Shown here piece by piece: positions 8,900-18,008 of a stretch of 64,000 nt of DNA (the stretch's first letter is position 1; every line of letters begins with the position of its first letter). The notes under the pieces were generated by a model. It saw nothing but the letters and a program-made list of their open reading frames with translations. It ran no database searches and was not told the origin of the DNA. The position numbers and the translations under genes were made by a program. This stretch comes from Brenneria roseae subsp. roseae (GTDB taxonomy: Bacteria; Pseudomonadota; Gammaproteobacteria; Enterobacterales; Enterobacteriaceae), in NCBI RefSeq assembly GCF_003115845.1, contig NZ_KZ819030.1, positions 124,001 through 188,000 on the forward strand, given 5' to 3'.

Positions 8900-10588
8900 A
8901 TGAATATAAACGTCGCTGATTTGTTAAACGGGAATTACATTCTGCTTTTATTCGTGGTTCTTTCATTAGGACTCTGCCTGGGAAAATTACGCCTGGGTTC
9001 AGTACAACTGGGTAATTCTATTGGTGTTTTAGTCGTCTCGTTATTACTCGGGCAACAGCATTTTTCGATTAATACCGAGGCCCTCAGCCTTGGATTTATG
9101 TTATTTATTTTTTGTGTCGGTATTGAGGCCGGACCTAATTTCTTTTCTATTTTTTTCCGCGACGGTAAAAATTATTTAATGCTCGCGCTGGTGATGGTGG
9201 GAAGCGCGCTGATTTTAGCGTTGGGACTAGGCAAGTTTTTTGGCTGGGGCATCGGATTGACGGCCGGGATGCTCGCCGGTTCTATGACTTCGACGCCCGT
9301 TCTGGTCGGTGCAGGCGATACGCTGCGCAATACGGCCAGTCTGGGATCGCAGCTTGGTATCGAGCAGGATCACCTCAGTCTCGGTTACGCCCTGACCTAC
9401 CTGATTGGCCTGGTGAGTCTGATTTTCGGCGCACGCTACCTGCCCAAACTACAGCATCAGGACCTACCGACCAGCGCCCAGCAAATTGCTCGCGAGCGCG
9501 GGCTGGATACCGATAGCCAAAGGAAGGTGTATCTGCCCGTGATCCGCGCCTATCGTGTCGGACCGGAGCTGGTGGCCTGGGCCGATGGCAAGAATCTGCG
9601 CGAACTGGGAATTTATCGTCAGACCGGTTGCTATATTGAACGTATCCGCCGTAACGGCATTCTGGCGAGCCCGGATGGCGATGCCGTGCTGCAAATCGGC
9701 GATGAAATCGCGCTGGTGGGCTACCCGGATGCTCACGCCAGACTGAACCCGAATTTCCGCGATGGAAAAGAAGTATTCGACCGCGATCTGCTGGATATGC
9801 GCATTGTCACCGAGGAGATCGTGGTGAAAAACCATAATGCCGTCGGTAAACGCCTCAGTCAGCTTAAGTTGACCGACCACGGCTGTTTCCTCAACCGTAT
9901 TATCCGCAGCCAGATTGAGATGCCCATCGATGATGGCGTCGTACTGAATAAGGGCGATGTGCTACAGGTCAGCGGCGACGCCCGCCGGGTAAAAAGCATC
10001 GCCGACCGCATCGGCTTTATTTCTATTCACAGTCAGGTGACCGACCTGTTGGCTTTTTGTGCTTTCTTCATCATAGGTATCATGATTGGCCTGATTACAT
10101 TCCAGTTCAGTAATTTTACCTTCGGCATCGGCAATGCCGCCGGTCTGCTGTTCGCCGGGATCATGCTGGGCTTTCTGCGGGCCAACCACCCAACGTTCGG
10201 CTATATTCCGCAAGGCGCGCTGAATATGGTGAAAGAATTCGGTCTGATGGTATTTATGGCAGGCGTCGGATTAAGCGCAGGCAGCACGATTGGCAGCAGC
10301 TTTGGCGACGTCGGCGCACAAATGTTGGTATCCGGATTGATTGTCAGCCTGGTGCCCGTGGTGGTCTGTTTTCTGTTCGGGGCCTATGTGCTGCGCATGA
10401 ACCGCGCGTTGTTGTTTGGTGCGATAATGGGGGCTCGGACCTGCGCCCCCGCCATGGACATTATCAGCGACACCGCACGCAGTAATATTCCAGCGTTGGG
10501 ATATGCAGGAACCTACGCTATCGCCAACGTTTTATTGACGCTGGCGGGGTCACTGATCGTTATCATTTGGCCGGGGCTGTCAGGCTAA
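8900..10588 (+). CDS. ybjL: Putative transporter YbjL (aspartate:alanine exchanger family)
   Basis: Inner membrane protein of the AAE transporter family; the substrate of YbjL is not established. Its 562 residues match E. coli YbjL (561) from [20 protein letters not shown] to the C-terminal IIWPGLSG. The layout is five to six membrane segments, then two cytosolic TrkA-C/RCK-like domains (about residues 200-385), then five to six more segments. The repeated AAE motif appears as [13 protein letters not shown] and [12 protein letters not shown]. No strong Shine-Dalgarno is visible (AAGTTACATGCC precedes the ATG). The sRNA gene rybB follows in the same direction. Confidence 0.93.
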   Translation: MNINVADLLNGNYILLLFVVLSLGLCLGKLRLGSVQLGNSIGVLVVSLLLGQQHFSINTEALSLGFMLFIFCVGIEAGPNFFSIFFRDGKNYLMLALVMVGSALILALGLGKFFGWGIGLTAGMLAGSMTSTPVLVGAGDTLRNTASLGSQLGIEQDHLSLGYALTYLIGLVSLIFGARYLPKLQHQDLPTSAQQIARERGLDTDSQRKVYLPVIRAYRVGPELVAWADGKNLRELGIYRQTGCYIERIRRNGILASPDGDAVLQIGDEIALVGYPDAHARLNPNFRDGKEVFDRDLLDMRIVTEEIVVKNHNAVGKRLSQLKLTDHGCFLNRIIRSQIEMPIDDGVVLNKGDVLQVSGDARRVKSIADRIGFISIHSQVTDLLAFCAFFIIGIMIGLITFQFSNFTFGIGNAAGLLFAGIMLGFLRANHPTFGYIPQGALNMVKEFGLMVFMAGVGLSAGSTIGSSFGDVGAQMLVSGLIVSLVPVVVCFLFGAYVLRMNRALLFGAIMGARTCAPAMDIISDTARSNIPALGYAGTYAIANVLLTLAGSLIVIIWPGLSG

Positions 10589-10629
10589 TAAAAAATGTAA
10601 AAAATCGCCAACATTTCTCAGAAAAGGCA

Positions 10630-10656
10630 GAACTTTTTCTTAGCGTCGCAGTCTGA
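10630..10656 (+). promoter_or_regulatory. Sigma-E promoter of rybB
   Basis: GAACTT (10630-10635), a 16-bp spacer and TCTGA (10652-10656) fit the sigma-E consensus (GAACTT, N16, TCTGA). They are placed 7 nt before the first base of RybB. This makes the sRNA part of the envelope-stress response, as is known for E. coli rybB. Confidence 0.88.
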
Positions 10657-10662
10657 ATAAGT

Positions 10663-10747
10663 GCCACTGCTTTTCTTTGATATCCCCATATTGAGGAGCC
10701 CGTCGTTCACGCCATTGAGGTTCAAGAACGATGGGCCTTTTCTTTTT
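10663..10747 (+). ncRNA. rybB: RybB, Hfq-dependent sigma-E small RNA
   Basis: The sequence begins GCCACTGCTTTTCTTTGAT, the same as the E. coli RybB 5' end whose first 16 or so bases are the seed for repressing outer-membrane protein mRNAs. CCCCAT and GGAGCCC blocks follow. The terminator has an 11-bp stem (10698-10708 with 10726-10736, one G-U pair) and a CTTTTCTTTTT tail. As in E. coli the gene lies beside ybjL. Length is about 81-85 nt. Changes are confined to the loop and terminator stem, where pairing is kept. Confidence 0.93.
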
Positions 10748-10776
10748 CCAAGCCAGAATAAATTACACGCCGACGG

Positions 10777-11982
10777 CTAGCCGAACCAACTGCCAAACCA
10801 TTGTTGCAGTTTCATCATCACCGTGTCCCATAATCGGCTGAAGAAACCGGACTCTGGGATATCATCCAGCGCCACAAGTTGACGCTGTCCGATGCTTTTG
10901 CCATCAAGTTGGAAATCAATGGTGCCCACCACCTGATTTTTTGTCAGCGGCGCAGACAGTCGAGGTTGCAGCAGGGTAAAACTGGCTTTCAGGTTTTTCA
11001 TCTGCCCTTTGGGGATCGTCAAGGCCGCGTCATTAGCGACGCCCAGCCGGGCCTCTTTCTCTGTACCAAACCAGACACGCTGGGTGGTAAAAGTCGCTCC
11101 GGCCTTTATTGGCGTGACCGTTTCAAAGAAACGAAAGCCCCAGGTCAACAGTTTTTCGCTTTCACGGAAGCGAATGCCGTCTGTCGCAGCCCCCAGCACC
11201 ACGGAAATCAAACGCATATCGCCTTCCGTCGCGGACGCCACCAGATTGTGTCCCGCCCCGCTGGTATGGCCGGTTTTGATACCGTCTACGTTAAGATTTG
11301 TGCTCCACAGCAGCCTGTTACGGTTGGGCTGACGAATATTGTTGAATGTAAATTCCTTTTCTTTGTGCAACGCATACTCTTCCGGCACATCACGGATCAG
11401 CGCCTGCCCCAACAGAGCCATATCACGGGCGGTACTATACTGACCCGGCGCATCCAGACCATGCACCGTGCGGAAATGGGTGTTGGTAAGCTGCAATGCG
11501 TTGACATAGTTGTTCATCAGATTGACAAACGCATCCTGACTGCCGGCAACAAAATCCGCCAGCGCGATACTGGCATCATTGCCGGACTGAATGATGATGC
11601 CTTTATTTAGCTCAGATACCGGGATTCGATCGCCTGGTTTGAGAAACATCAGCGAGGAACCGCGCAGGACCGGGTTACCTGTCGCCCAGGCATCCTTACC
11701 TACCGTGACTTCGTCCGTCGGGCTAATTTTTCCGCCTTTAATCGCCTGTCCAATCACGTAGCTCGCCATGATTTTTGTCAGGCTGGCAGGATCAAGGCGC
11801 TCATCGGCATTAGATTCCGCCAGCACCTGGCCGCTGTGATAATCCATTAAAATAAAGGCCTTAGACTCAATCTGAGGCGCGGCGGGCAATTGCTCCGCCT
11901 GCAATGTCGGGGACAGCCCCACGAGTAATACTGTTCCCGCCGTAAAGGATTTCAGCCTGGTTAGGAAAATAGTTGTCTTCAT
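10777..11982 (-). CDS. dacC: D-alanyl-D-alanine carboxypeptidase PBP6 (DacC)
   Basis: Low-molecular-weight penicillin-binding protein that trims the terminal D-alanine from peptidoglycan stem peptides; periplasmic, tethered by a C-terminal amphipathic helix. From the ATG at 11982 (401 residues) it starts with a signal peptide cleaved near LQA-EQ. The catalytic motifs are SLTK (67-70), SGN in [12 protein letters not shown], and KTG in [15 protein letters not shown]. The tail [17 protein letters not shown] is the membrane anchor. An in-frame GTG at 12018 gives a longer form with a poorer match; neither start has a strong ribosome binding site. Confidence 0.94.
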   Translation of the reverse strand: MKTTIFLTRLKSFTAGTVLLVGLSPTLQAEQLPAAPQIESKAFILMDYHSGQVLAESNADERLDPASLTKIMASYVIGQAIKGGKISPTDEVTVGKDAWATGNPVLRGSSLMFLKPGDRIPVSELNKGIIIQSGNDASIALADFVAGSQDAFVNLMNNYVNALQLTNTHFRTVHGLDAPGQYSTARDMALLGQALIRDVPEEYALHKEKEFTFNNIRQPNRNRLLWSTNLNVDGIKTGHTSGAGHNLVASATEGDMRLISVVLGAATDGIRFRESEKLLTWGFRFFETVTPIKAGATFTTQRVWFGTEKEARLGVANDAALTIPKGQMKNLKASFTLLQPRLSAPLTKNQVVGTIDFQLDGKSIGQRQLVALDDIPESGFFSRLWDTVMMKLQQWFGSWFG

Positions 11983-12128
11983 GAGATCGCCGCGATATCC
12001 ATAAGTTGTTAAAAACACTTAATTTTCAATATGTTTTGAAAACCTTAGCAACATCTTAAGGTAACGTGTCATGCCCCTCAGGGAAACCATTTAATCTGTA
12101 AAGATAGTCAAAGAAATGAAAAGGCATC

Positions 12129-12366
12129 AAAAATCGCCGGGAGCGATTTTCAACGTCGCTTGCGACGGCCCGCAGGGTAAGCCCCAGGGATGGGGCGAAT
12201 TAAAAATCGCCGGGAGCGATTTTCAACGTCGCTTGCGACGGCCCGCAGGGTAAGCCCCAGGGATGGGGCGAATTAAAAATCGCCGGGAGCGATTTTCAAC
12301 GTCGCTTGCGACGGCCCGCAGGGTGAGCCCCAGGGATGGGGCGAATTAAAAATCGCCGGGAGCGAT
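12129..12366 (-). repeat. Tandem array of a 73-bp structured repeat
   Basis: Three full units (12129-12201, 12202-12274, 12275-12347) and a 19-bp partial unit (12348-12366) are identical except one base in the third (GGTAAG to GGTGAG). Read on the minus strand, the direction of metI, each unit folds into three hairpins: GCCCC-loop ATCCCT-GGGGC; GTCGC-AA-GCGAC; and AATCGC-TCCCG-GCGATT followed by a T-run. The partial unit nearest metI is just the last hairpin and T-run, so it can serve as the operon terminator. The core recurs at 62664-62845. Confidence 0.92.
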
Positions 12367-12382
12367 ACATCAGACCGCAAGC

Positions 12383-13042
12383 TTATCGCCGTTCACGTTT
12401 GTCCGCGCGTTTTGACAGCCAGTCACCCAGCGTTTGTACAATCTGTACCAGCACTACCAGCGCGATAACGGTAATAATCATTACCTGGGTTTCATAACGG
12501 TAATAGCCAAAGCGAATCGCCAGATCGCCGACGCCGCCGCCGCCCACAATACCCGCCATCGCCGAATACCCGATCAGACTCACCAACGTGATCGTCAGGC
12601 CGCGTAATAAACCGGCTTTAGCCTCTGGTAATAACACAGTGCAGATAATGCGCAACGGACTGGCGCCAAACGCCTCTGCCGCCTCGACAATCCCCGGATC
12701 CACTTCACGCAGCGCACTATCCACCAGCCGGGCATAGAACGCGATGGCCGCGACAGACATCGGTACTGACGCCGCAATCGGGCCAATGGTATTACCCAGT
12801 AAAATCTGCGTCAGCGGTAACAACAGCACCAGCAAAATCACGAACGGGATAGAACGAATGATATTCACCAACACCGTGCTGAGCAGATAAATCGCGCGGT
12901 TCTCCCAGAACAGGTGACGATCGGTGACATAGATAAGAAATCCCAGCGGTAAACCACCAATAATAGCAAGCAGCGTTGAGATGCCCACCATCTGGAATGT
13001 CTCCCCGAAAGCGGCAATCAGATCGAGCCATAAATCAGCCAT
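12383..13042 (-). CDS. metI: MetI-family ABC transporter permease
   Basis: Membrane subunit of a methionine-type (MetNIQ family) importer. The 219 residues have five hydrophobic segments and the EAA loop VEAAEAFGASPLRIICTVLLPEA (about 125-147), then the family signature GYSAMAGIVGGGGVGDLAIRFGYYRY. It overlaps the end of the ATPase gene by 8 bp. The gene order here is Q-N-I, unlike N-I-Q of E. coli met, and sequences are clearly diverged. It may therefore be a paralogue with another amino acid or methionine derivative as substrate. The gene symbol denotes the family. Confidence 0.85.
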   Translation of the reverse strand: MADLWLDLIAAFGETFQMVGISTLLAIIGGLPLGFLIYVTDRHLFWENRAIYLLSTVLVNIIRSIPFVILLVLLLPLTQILLGNTIGPIAASVPMSVAAIAFYARLVDSALREVDPGIVEAAEAFGASPLRIICTVLLPEAKAGLLRGLTITLVSLIGYSAMAGIVGGGGVGDLAIRFGYYRYETQVMIITVIALVVLVQIVQTLGDWLSKRADKRERR

Positions 13043-14051
13043 GCAGCACCTCCACGTTAGCCGTTCTTGCCTGAATGTATTTCACCGCTTCCTCAACCTT
13101 GGCCGGCTCGGCATTATGCGTTAACAACGCCACCAGAATGCCCAACGCGCGGGTGCCAATATATTCAATTTTACCATGCAGAATATTAACGGAGACGCCA
13201 TAGCGGATCGCAACATCAGATAGCACTGGCTGCTCTGCGGATTCACCAACGAACAGAATCTTCAGCAGTGTGCCTTGCAAATCCTCCAGTAACCGGGAAG
13301 GCAATTCGAGATTCAGCGTATGTGATACCAACTGACGGGTAAACGGATGCTGCGGTGCGGCGAAAATATCGAAAACATCGCCCTCTTCCACCACCTTGCC
13401 TCCCGTCATCACCGCCACCCGATCACAGACCGATTTAATCACACTCATTTCATGAGAAATCAGCACGATTGTAATGCCCAGCTTCTGATTAATCTCTTTA
13501 AGCAAAATCAGAATGGAAGCAGACGTTTCCAGGTCAAGCGCAGACGTTGGTTCATCACACAGCAATACCTCTGGATGATTGGCAATCGCCCGGGCAATGC
13601 CGACTCGTTGCTTTTGCCCGCCACTCAGCTGCGACGGAAATGCCGCCGCCTTGTCGAACAGCCCGACCAGATTCAAGATTTCCGGCACTCGCCGCGCAAT
13701 CTCATCCGAGGATTTCCCGGCGGCTTTCAGGCTGAAAGCCACGTTTTCCGCCACTGTTCGCGTCTGCATCAAATTGAAATGCTGAAAGATCATGCCGATC
13801 TTCTGCCGCTGTTCACGCAGGCTTTTGCCATTCAGGTCACTGACTTTGACCCCATTGACCCGCACCGTCCCCGCCGTGGGACGCTGTAGCAAATTGATGG
13901 TGCGTAACAGCGTACTTTTCCCGGCGCCGCTGGTACCGACAATACCGTAAACCTCGCCTTGTCGAATGTGTAATGTCACATTATCAACAGCGCGATTTCC
14001 CTGCTGTTTTCCCTGAGGGAAATCAACACATACTCCGTCTAACTGAATCAT
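13035..14051 (-). CDS. metN: MetN-family ABC transporter ATPase
   Basis: Cytosolic ATPase of the methionine-type importer. Motifs are Walker A GTSGAGKST (about residue 40), signature LSGGQKQRVGIARAIA, Walker B VLLCDEPTSALD and the switch in LISHEMSVI. After residue 260 comes the NIL/ACT-like regulatory domain that in MetN binds methionine for transinhibition. The ATG at 14051 (338 residues) has AGGAG 10 bases upstream and matches the usual MIxL start; a TTG three codons earlier is too close to that site. It ends inside the metI start. Confidence 0.88.
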   Translation of the reverse strand: MIQLDGVCVDFPQGKQQGNRAVDNVTLHIRQGEVYGIVGTSGAGKSTLLRTINLLQRPTAGTVRVNGVKVSDLNGKSLREQRQKIGMIFQHFNLMQTRTVAENVAFSLKAAGKSSDEIARRVPEILNLVGLFDKAAAFPSQLSGGQKQRVGIARAIANHPEVLLCDEPTSALDLETSASILILLKEINQKLGITIVLISHEMSVIKSVCDRVAVMTGGKVVEEGDVFDIFAAPQHPFTRQLVSHTLNLELPSRLLEDLQGTLLKILFVGESAEQPVLSDVAIRYGVSVNILHGKIEYIGTRALGILVALLTHNAEPAKVEEAVKYIQARTANVEVLHG

Positions 14052-14080
14052 TATCCGCAAACTCCTGACCTACGCGGAAA

Positions 14081-14106
14081 AGAAGAAGGCCGGTCACAGA
14101 CCGGCC
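14081..14106 (-). terminator. Internal terminator or attenuator between metQ and metN
   Basis: A perfect 8-bp GC-rich stem (14099-14106 with 14088-14095, loop of 3) is followed on the minus strand by TTCTTCTTTTCC. Placed between the binding-protein gene and the ATPase gene, it would give more receptor than transporter mRNA. Confidence 0.65.
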
Positions 14107-14150
14107 AGACACCTTGCATCACCGGCAAATCGCCGTGACGTCTTGCGATA

Positions 14151-14990
14151 TTACTGGGCTGCCGTCTGCGCTTTCATCCATTCCGGTTTCTGGAACTGGC
14201 TGAACATCGAATCAGGTTGATCGATCACCGCAGCATACGCCGGAGATTCAACAGCCGCCTTGATATCCTGCACAAATGGTTTGTCCAGATCGTCGGTACG
14301 CACGGCGATGACGTTTTTCAGGTTTTCGTCCAGCGTTTCCAGCTTAATCGCTGAAGAGAGCTTCAATCCGGCAGCAAACGCAAAGTTACCGTTAACCAGC
14401 GATGCGGTGACGCTATCCAGCGTACGCGGCAACTGTGCGGCTTCCAGCGGTTTAAATACCAACCCGCGCGGATTTTCAACAATATCTTTTTCTGATGCCT
14501 TGGTGGCATCGATATCGGCTTTAATCGTGATCAGCCCCAGAGACTGGAGAAAGCGCAGACCGCGAGCCAGATTGGTGGCATCGTTGGACAGGGTGATAAC
14601 GTCACCTTTTTTCAGCTCATCCAGTGATTTAATCTTGTTGGAATACAGACCCATACTGGCCGTCGGTACGATGATCAGGCGGGATATTTTCAGTCCTTTA
14701 TCGGCGGCGAACTTCTCCATATACAGCGTATGCTGGAACAGGTTGGCGTCAATACTGCCATTGGACAAGGCCAGATTCGGCTGCACATAGTCGCTGAATT
14801 CGCGCACCACCACTTTGTAGCCTTTTTTCGCCAATTCCGGTTTAATCGCCTGATTGACCATGTCGCCATACGGCCCCGGCGAGACACCGAAGACGATAGT
14901 TTTCGGGTCGCTATTGGCGGAGGCCAACTGGATCCCCGTAGCCAACAGCACAATGCTCAAAGCCGCTCTCATTGAATGAGTGAGTTTCAT
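14151..14990 (-). CDS. metQ: MetQ/NlpA-family substrate-binding protein without lipobox
   Basis: Periplasmic receptor of the adjacent importer, 279 residues from the ATG at 14990 (AGGA 10 bases upstream). The family features are KTIVFGVSPGPYGDMVNQAIKPELAKKGYKV (start of domain 1) and LFQHTLYMEKFAADKGLKI. Classical MetQ and NlpA are lipoproteins, but the signal sequence here ends LLATGIQLASA-NSDP with no cysteine. The product is therefore expected to be cleaved by signal peptidase I and be freely periplasmic. It is the first gene of a metQ-N-I operon; the substrate is not readable from sequence. Confidence 0.83.
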   Translation of the reverse strand: MKLTHSMRAALSIVLLATGIQLASANSDPKTIVFGVSPGPYGDMVNQAIKPELAKKGYKVVVREFSDYVQPNLALSNGSIDANLFQHTLYMEKFAADKGLKISRLIIVPTASMGLYSNKIKSLDELKKGDVITLSNDATNLARGLRFLQSLGLITIKADIDATKASEKDIVENPRGLVFKPLEAAQLPRTLDSVTASLVNGNFAFAAGLKLSSAIKLETLDENLKNVIAVRTDDLDKPFVQDIKAAVESPAYAAVIDQPDSMFSQFQKPEWMKAQTAAQ

Positions 14991-15155
14991 TACGTAACGT
15001 TCCTGTCTAAAGATAACTTGCGTCATTATTAAGAATGACAAGTTAAATCATAAAGACTAAAAAGGCATATCATTATTTCGCATCCGCCGATCGTTTTCCG
15101 GCCGGTGGGGTCAATGGCAGAATAGATTTTCTTCTCTCATCGAGTGGGGTTAGCT

Positions 15156-15773
15156 ATGGTAACGATTTGGGGTCGTGAAAATTCGACCAACGTGAAGAAA
15201 GTTCGCTGGTGCGCCGCAGAGTTGGCGCTGCCTTATCAACATATTTTAGCCGGCGGTCAGTTTGGACGTAACCGCGATGCCGACTATCTGGCAATGAACC
15301 CTAACGGTTTGATTCCCTGCCTACAGGATGGCGACCTGGTGCTGTGGGAATCCAATACTATCGTGCGCTATCTGGCGGCACAGTACGGGCAGGATTCGCT
15401 GTATATTGCCGATGCGGGTGCCCGGGCGAGCGCAGAAAAATGGATGGACTGGACCAGTACGCTGGCGGCTTCATTTGGCGGCGTCTTTATCAGTCTGGTA
15501 CGTACCGCGCCGGAAAACCGGGATATGGCGCTGGTGGAGAAGAGCAAAACCGAGTGCGAACGTTTACTGTCGATTGTGGATGCGGCGCTGGCAAAGCAGC
15601 CGTGGCTATCAGGAGAGTCGTTTGGTATTGGCGACATCCCGCTGGGGTGTATCGCCTATGCCTGGTTTAACATGGATATCGTTCGCCAGCCGCATCCGAA
15701 TCTGGAACGGTGGTATCGGCAGCTCACTGAGCGCCCGGCCTACCGTGAAACGGTGATGATCCCCCTGACGTGA
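15156..15773 (+). CDS. gstB: Glutathione S-transferase GstB
   Basis: Cytosolic GST related to E. coli GstB (YliJ). There is an N-terminal thioredoxin-like domain (MVTIWGRENSTNVKKVRW; MNPNGLIPCLQDG; LWESNTIVRYLAAQYG) and a helical C-terminal domain ending PNLERWYRQLTERPAYRETVMIP. The ATG at 15156 (205 residues) has GGGG seven bases upstream and matches the E. coli start; four codons further upstream is another ATG. It is convergent with yliI. The neighbourhood dacC-gstB-yliI-rimO is as in E. coli, apart from the inserted met-type operon. Confidence 0.93.
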   Translation: MVTIWGRENSTNVKKVRWCAAELALPYQHILAGGQFGRNRDADYLAMNPNGLIPCLQDGDLVLWESNTIVRYLAAQYGQDSLYIADAGARASAEKWMDWTSTLAASFGGVFISLVRTAPENRDMALVEKSKTECERLLSIVDAALAKQPWLSGESFGIGDIPLGCIAYAWFNMDIVRQPHPNLERWYRQLTERPAYRETVMIPLT

Positions 15774-15782
15774 TCGGCTTGA

Positions 15783-15806
15783 CGCAGGCACCTTCCGGTG
15801 CCTGCG
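15783..15806. terminator. Hairpin between convergent gstB and yliI
   Basis: A perfect 10-bp stem (15783-15792 with 15797-15806) with a TTCC loop lies 10 bases after the gstB stop. It lacks a U-tract on either strand, so termination would be inefficient or the stem may protect the 3' end. Confidence 0.5.
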
Positions 15807-15814
15807 CTCCACGG

Positions 15815-16984
15815 CTACTCCAACCCCACTTTCAGCAACTTGCCATTATCATGATCGGTCAGCAAATAGAGATATCCGTCCGGCCCAAGCCGCACTTCAC
15901 GAATACGCTCGCTGCGATCCTGCAATAAACGTTCTTCCGCAGTGACTGCGTCACCATCCAGCGTCAGACGGATCAGATTTTTCTCCGCCAGTGCGCCAAT
16001 AAACAGCGAGTTTTCCCACTGTGGGAAACGAGCGCTGTTGTAAAACGCCATCCCGCTAATCCCTGGCGATTTCTTCCAGTAGAAATCGGGGTTTTCCATC
16101 CCGGTAACCTGCTCGCCTTTGGCCTCAGGAATTTTCAGTCCGGAATAATTGACGCCATAAGTCGCCACCGGCCAGCCATAGTTTTTACCAGCCTGAGGGA
16201 TATTAATTTCATCGCCACCTTTCGGACCGTGTTCATTTTCCCACAACACGCCAGTCCACGGATTCATGGCCAGTCCCTGTGGATTGCGATGACCGTATGA
16301 CCAGATCTCCGGGCGGGCATTGGCGGTATTCACAAAGGGATTGTCCGACGGCACCTGCCCCTCCTCGGTCAAACGCACTATTTTGCCTTGCAGTTTGTCC
16401 AGATCCTGCGCGGTCGGACGCTGATTATTCTCGCCCAGCGCAATGAACAGATGCCCCTGTCGATCAAATACCAGTTTGCCGCCAAAGTGATTACCGGTAG
16501 ACAATTTGGGTTCCTGACGGAAGAAAACGGTGAAATTTTCCAGCCGGTTATAATCCTCAGACAGACGCCCATATCCTACGGCGGTTCCTGCTTTTCCATC
16601 GCTGCCCTCTTCGGCAAAACTCAGATAAATTCGTCGATTACTGGCGAAATCGGGAGAAAGCGTGACTTCCAGCAATCCCCCTTGCGATTTGGCGTACACT
16701 GTCGGCACGCCGGAAATGGGTTCAGAAAGTCCGCCGTCTGCTTGCCAACGGCGCAAATTACCCGCTCTTTCGGTAATCAAAATACCCTGTTCGCCCGGCA
16801 GAAAAGCCAATGACCACGGATGATCGAGCTTATCCTGCAATTCCGTCACCTTGGGCTGCGCCGCCAGCAAATAGCCGGAGAACAATAAAGAAATCCCGAT
16901 CAATAGCCAACGGATCTGGCTTGTCCATGATAAAGACAGGAACGTATGACGTATCGCGCTGTGAGGCACCGAGTGATCAAGCAT
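15815..16984 (-). CDS. yliI: PQQ-dependent aldose sugar dehydrogenase YliI
   Basis: Soluble periplasmic quinoprotein that oxidises aldoses (E. coli YliI/Asd). The ATG at 16984 (389 residues) has GGAG eight bases upstream. It is followed by a long signal segment, WLLIGISLLFSGYLLAA, with the mature start near AQPKVTELQDKLDHPW. Conserved six-bladed propeller segments include TGNHFGGKLVFD, ALGENNQRPTAQDLDKLQGKIVRLT, RNPQGLAMNPWTG, NEHGPKGGDEINIPQAGKNYGWP and VRLGPDGYLYLLTD. An open frame continues upstream to 17185 without similarity. The N-terminal segment before the signal core is longer than in E. coli. Confidence 0.92.
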   Translation of the reverse strand: MLDHSVPHSAIRHTFLSLSWTSQIRWLLIGISLLFSGYLLAAQPKVTELQDKLDHPWSLAFLPGEQGILITERAGNLRRWQADGGLSEPISGVPTVYAKSQGGLLEVTLSPDFASNRRIYLSFAEEGSDGKAGTAVGYGRLSEDYNRLENFTVFFRQEPKLSTGNHFGGKLVFDRQGHLFIALGENNQRPTAQDLDKLQGKIVRLTEEGQVPSDNPFVNTANARPEIWSYGHRNPQGLAMNPWTGVLWENEHGPKGGDEINIPQAGKNYGWPVATYGVNYSGLKIPEAKGEQVTGMENPDFYWKKSPGISGMAFYNSARFPQWENSLFIGALAEKNLIRLTLDGDAVTAEERLLQDRSERIREVRLGPDGYLYLLTDHDNGKLLKVGLE

Positions 16985-17374
16985 AACGTTGTCTCCATTC
17001 AACAAAAGTTCTGTAAATTTAGGTGCCGGACAATATTTGTGCAAAAAAACCGGGGCAGGTTTACATTTGTTGAAAGAAAAGTGGAGACCCTGACCCGAAA
17101 TCCTGCTCCATTCAGAAACAGATTCCGGCATGATAAACACTCCCCCTTGAACGGAGGTTGTGCCGATAAAAAAGTCACGATTCATCGAATGAGCAGATTG
17201 TCTTTACCCTGAAGCAGGCAGAACCGGGTATGTTTATACTACTGCCAGAATAATGAGTTAATTTATCCGCATAAAATAAATAGCACACTATCAATATAAA
17301 ACACATCTATTCCATTCATTAGCGGATTACAATACAATCATAATGTAATCATGTAGCTCACGGATGAACTCACA

Positions 17375-18007
17375 ATGACCGAATCAGATTTGGATGCATT
17401 GGCTGACCGCATAATTAAAATGTTAACGACACCGGATTTCTATGAAGGGATGGGATCTGGAATATCAGAAATCGGGAAGAATTTCGGATATCTTGCATAT
17501 GGATATATTGATACAGATTCCCGTTCATCCAGATCCAGAGAAAAGGAAAGAGTAATTAAAGCAATTCATAAAGGTATTGTTTCAAAGGATAAAGTCATTA
17601 AAGCAATAACACGTGTTTTCAACGTTTTTAACCGTCATGTTTCTGAGGCAAAAAAAGAAGCAATTTATAACAAAATAGTTGGTGATTTAGTTGGTGGTTT
17701 TATCGTTTCTCAGGCAGTGATGATCACGTCAAAACGTATTGGTAATATACCTAAAGTTTCTACTGCCATTGCATATTATCTATTGCTATTGGGAGGAATG
17801 ATGGATAGGTCAATATATAGATCTCAATATCTGAAAAACCATAACCCAGAAATATATTCAGAGTTAAGAAGAGATGATTTAGACCTTCTTTTTTTTCTGT
17901 TTGAAGAACAGGTTGAACCATTAACCGAAGCGATAAAAATGAGAAGAACATATGGCGACGGTATGTTTAACAAACTGATTGACAAAATCGAACATCGGAT
18001 TAAATAA
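17375..18007 (+). CDS. Unknown 210-residue protein in AT-rich island
   Basis: I do not recognise this protein. The ATG at 17375 follows an AT-rich leader with no clear Shine-Dalgarno. The N-terminal third is polar, the middle is basic and helical (SRSREKERVIKAIHKGI, then KDKVIKAITRVFNVFNRH). Two hydrophobic stretches follow (about residues 107-125 and 130-146, the latter with YYLLLLGGMMD), and then a charged C-terminal helix region. Codon use is much more AT-rich than the neighbours, which suggests transfer. It is one base from the next small membrane gene, so the two are probably cotranscribed. Two hydrophobic helices in an otherwise soluble protein would suit a membrane-active toxin, but this is speculation. 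Confidence 0.6.
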   Translation: MTESDLDALADRIIKMLTTPDFYEGMGSGISEIGKNFGYLAYGYIDTDSRSSRSREKERVIKAIHKGIVSKDKVIKAITRVFNVFNRHVSEAKKEAIYNKIVGDLVGGFIVSQAVMITSKRIGNIPKVSTAIAYYLLLLGGMMDRSIYRSQYLKNHNPEIYSELRRDDLDLLFFLFEEQVEPLTEAIKMRRTYGDGMFNKLIDKIEHRIK

Positions 18008-18008
18008 C

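Noticed and set aside
12129-12366. CRISPR-like array
   Set aside because: The repeats are directly contiguous with identical sequence over the whole 73-bp period; there are no unique spacers and no cas genes.
14120-14150. MetJ box near the metQ stop
   Set aside because: A single AGACGTCA-like octamer occurs; MetJ needs at least two adjacent boxes at a promoter, and none are upstream of metQ.
16982-17185. N-terminal extension of YliI by 67 residues
   Set aside because: The extension has no similarity to the family and would bury the signal peptide; the ATG at 16984 has a good ribosome binding site.
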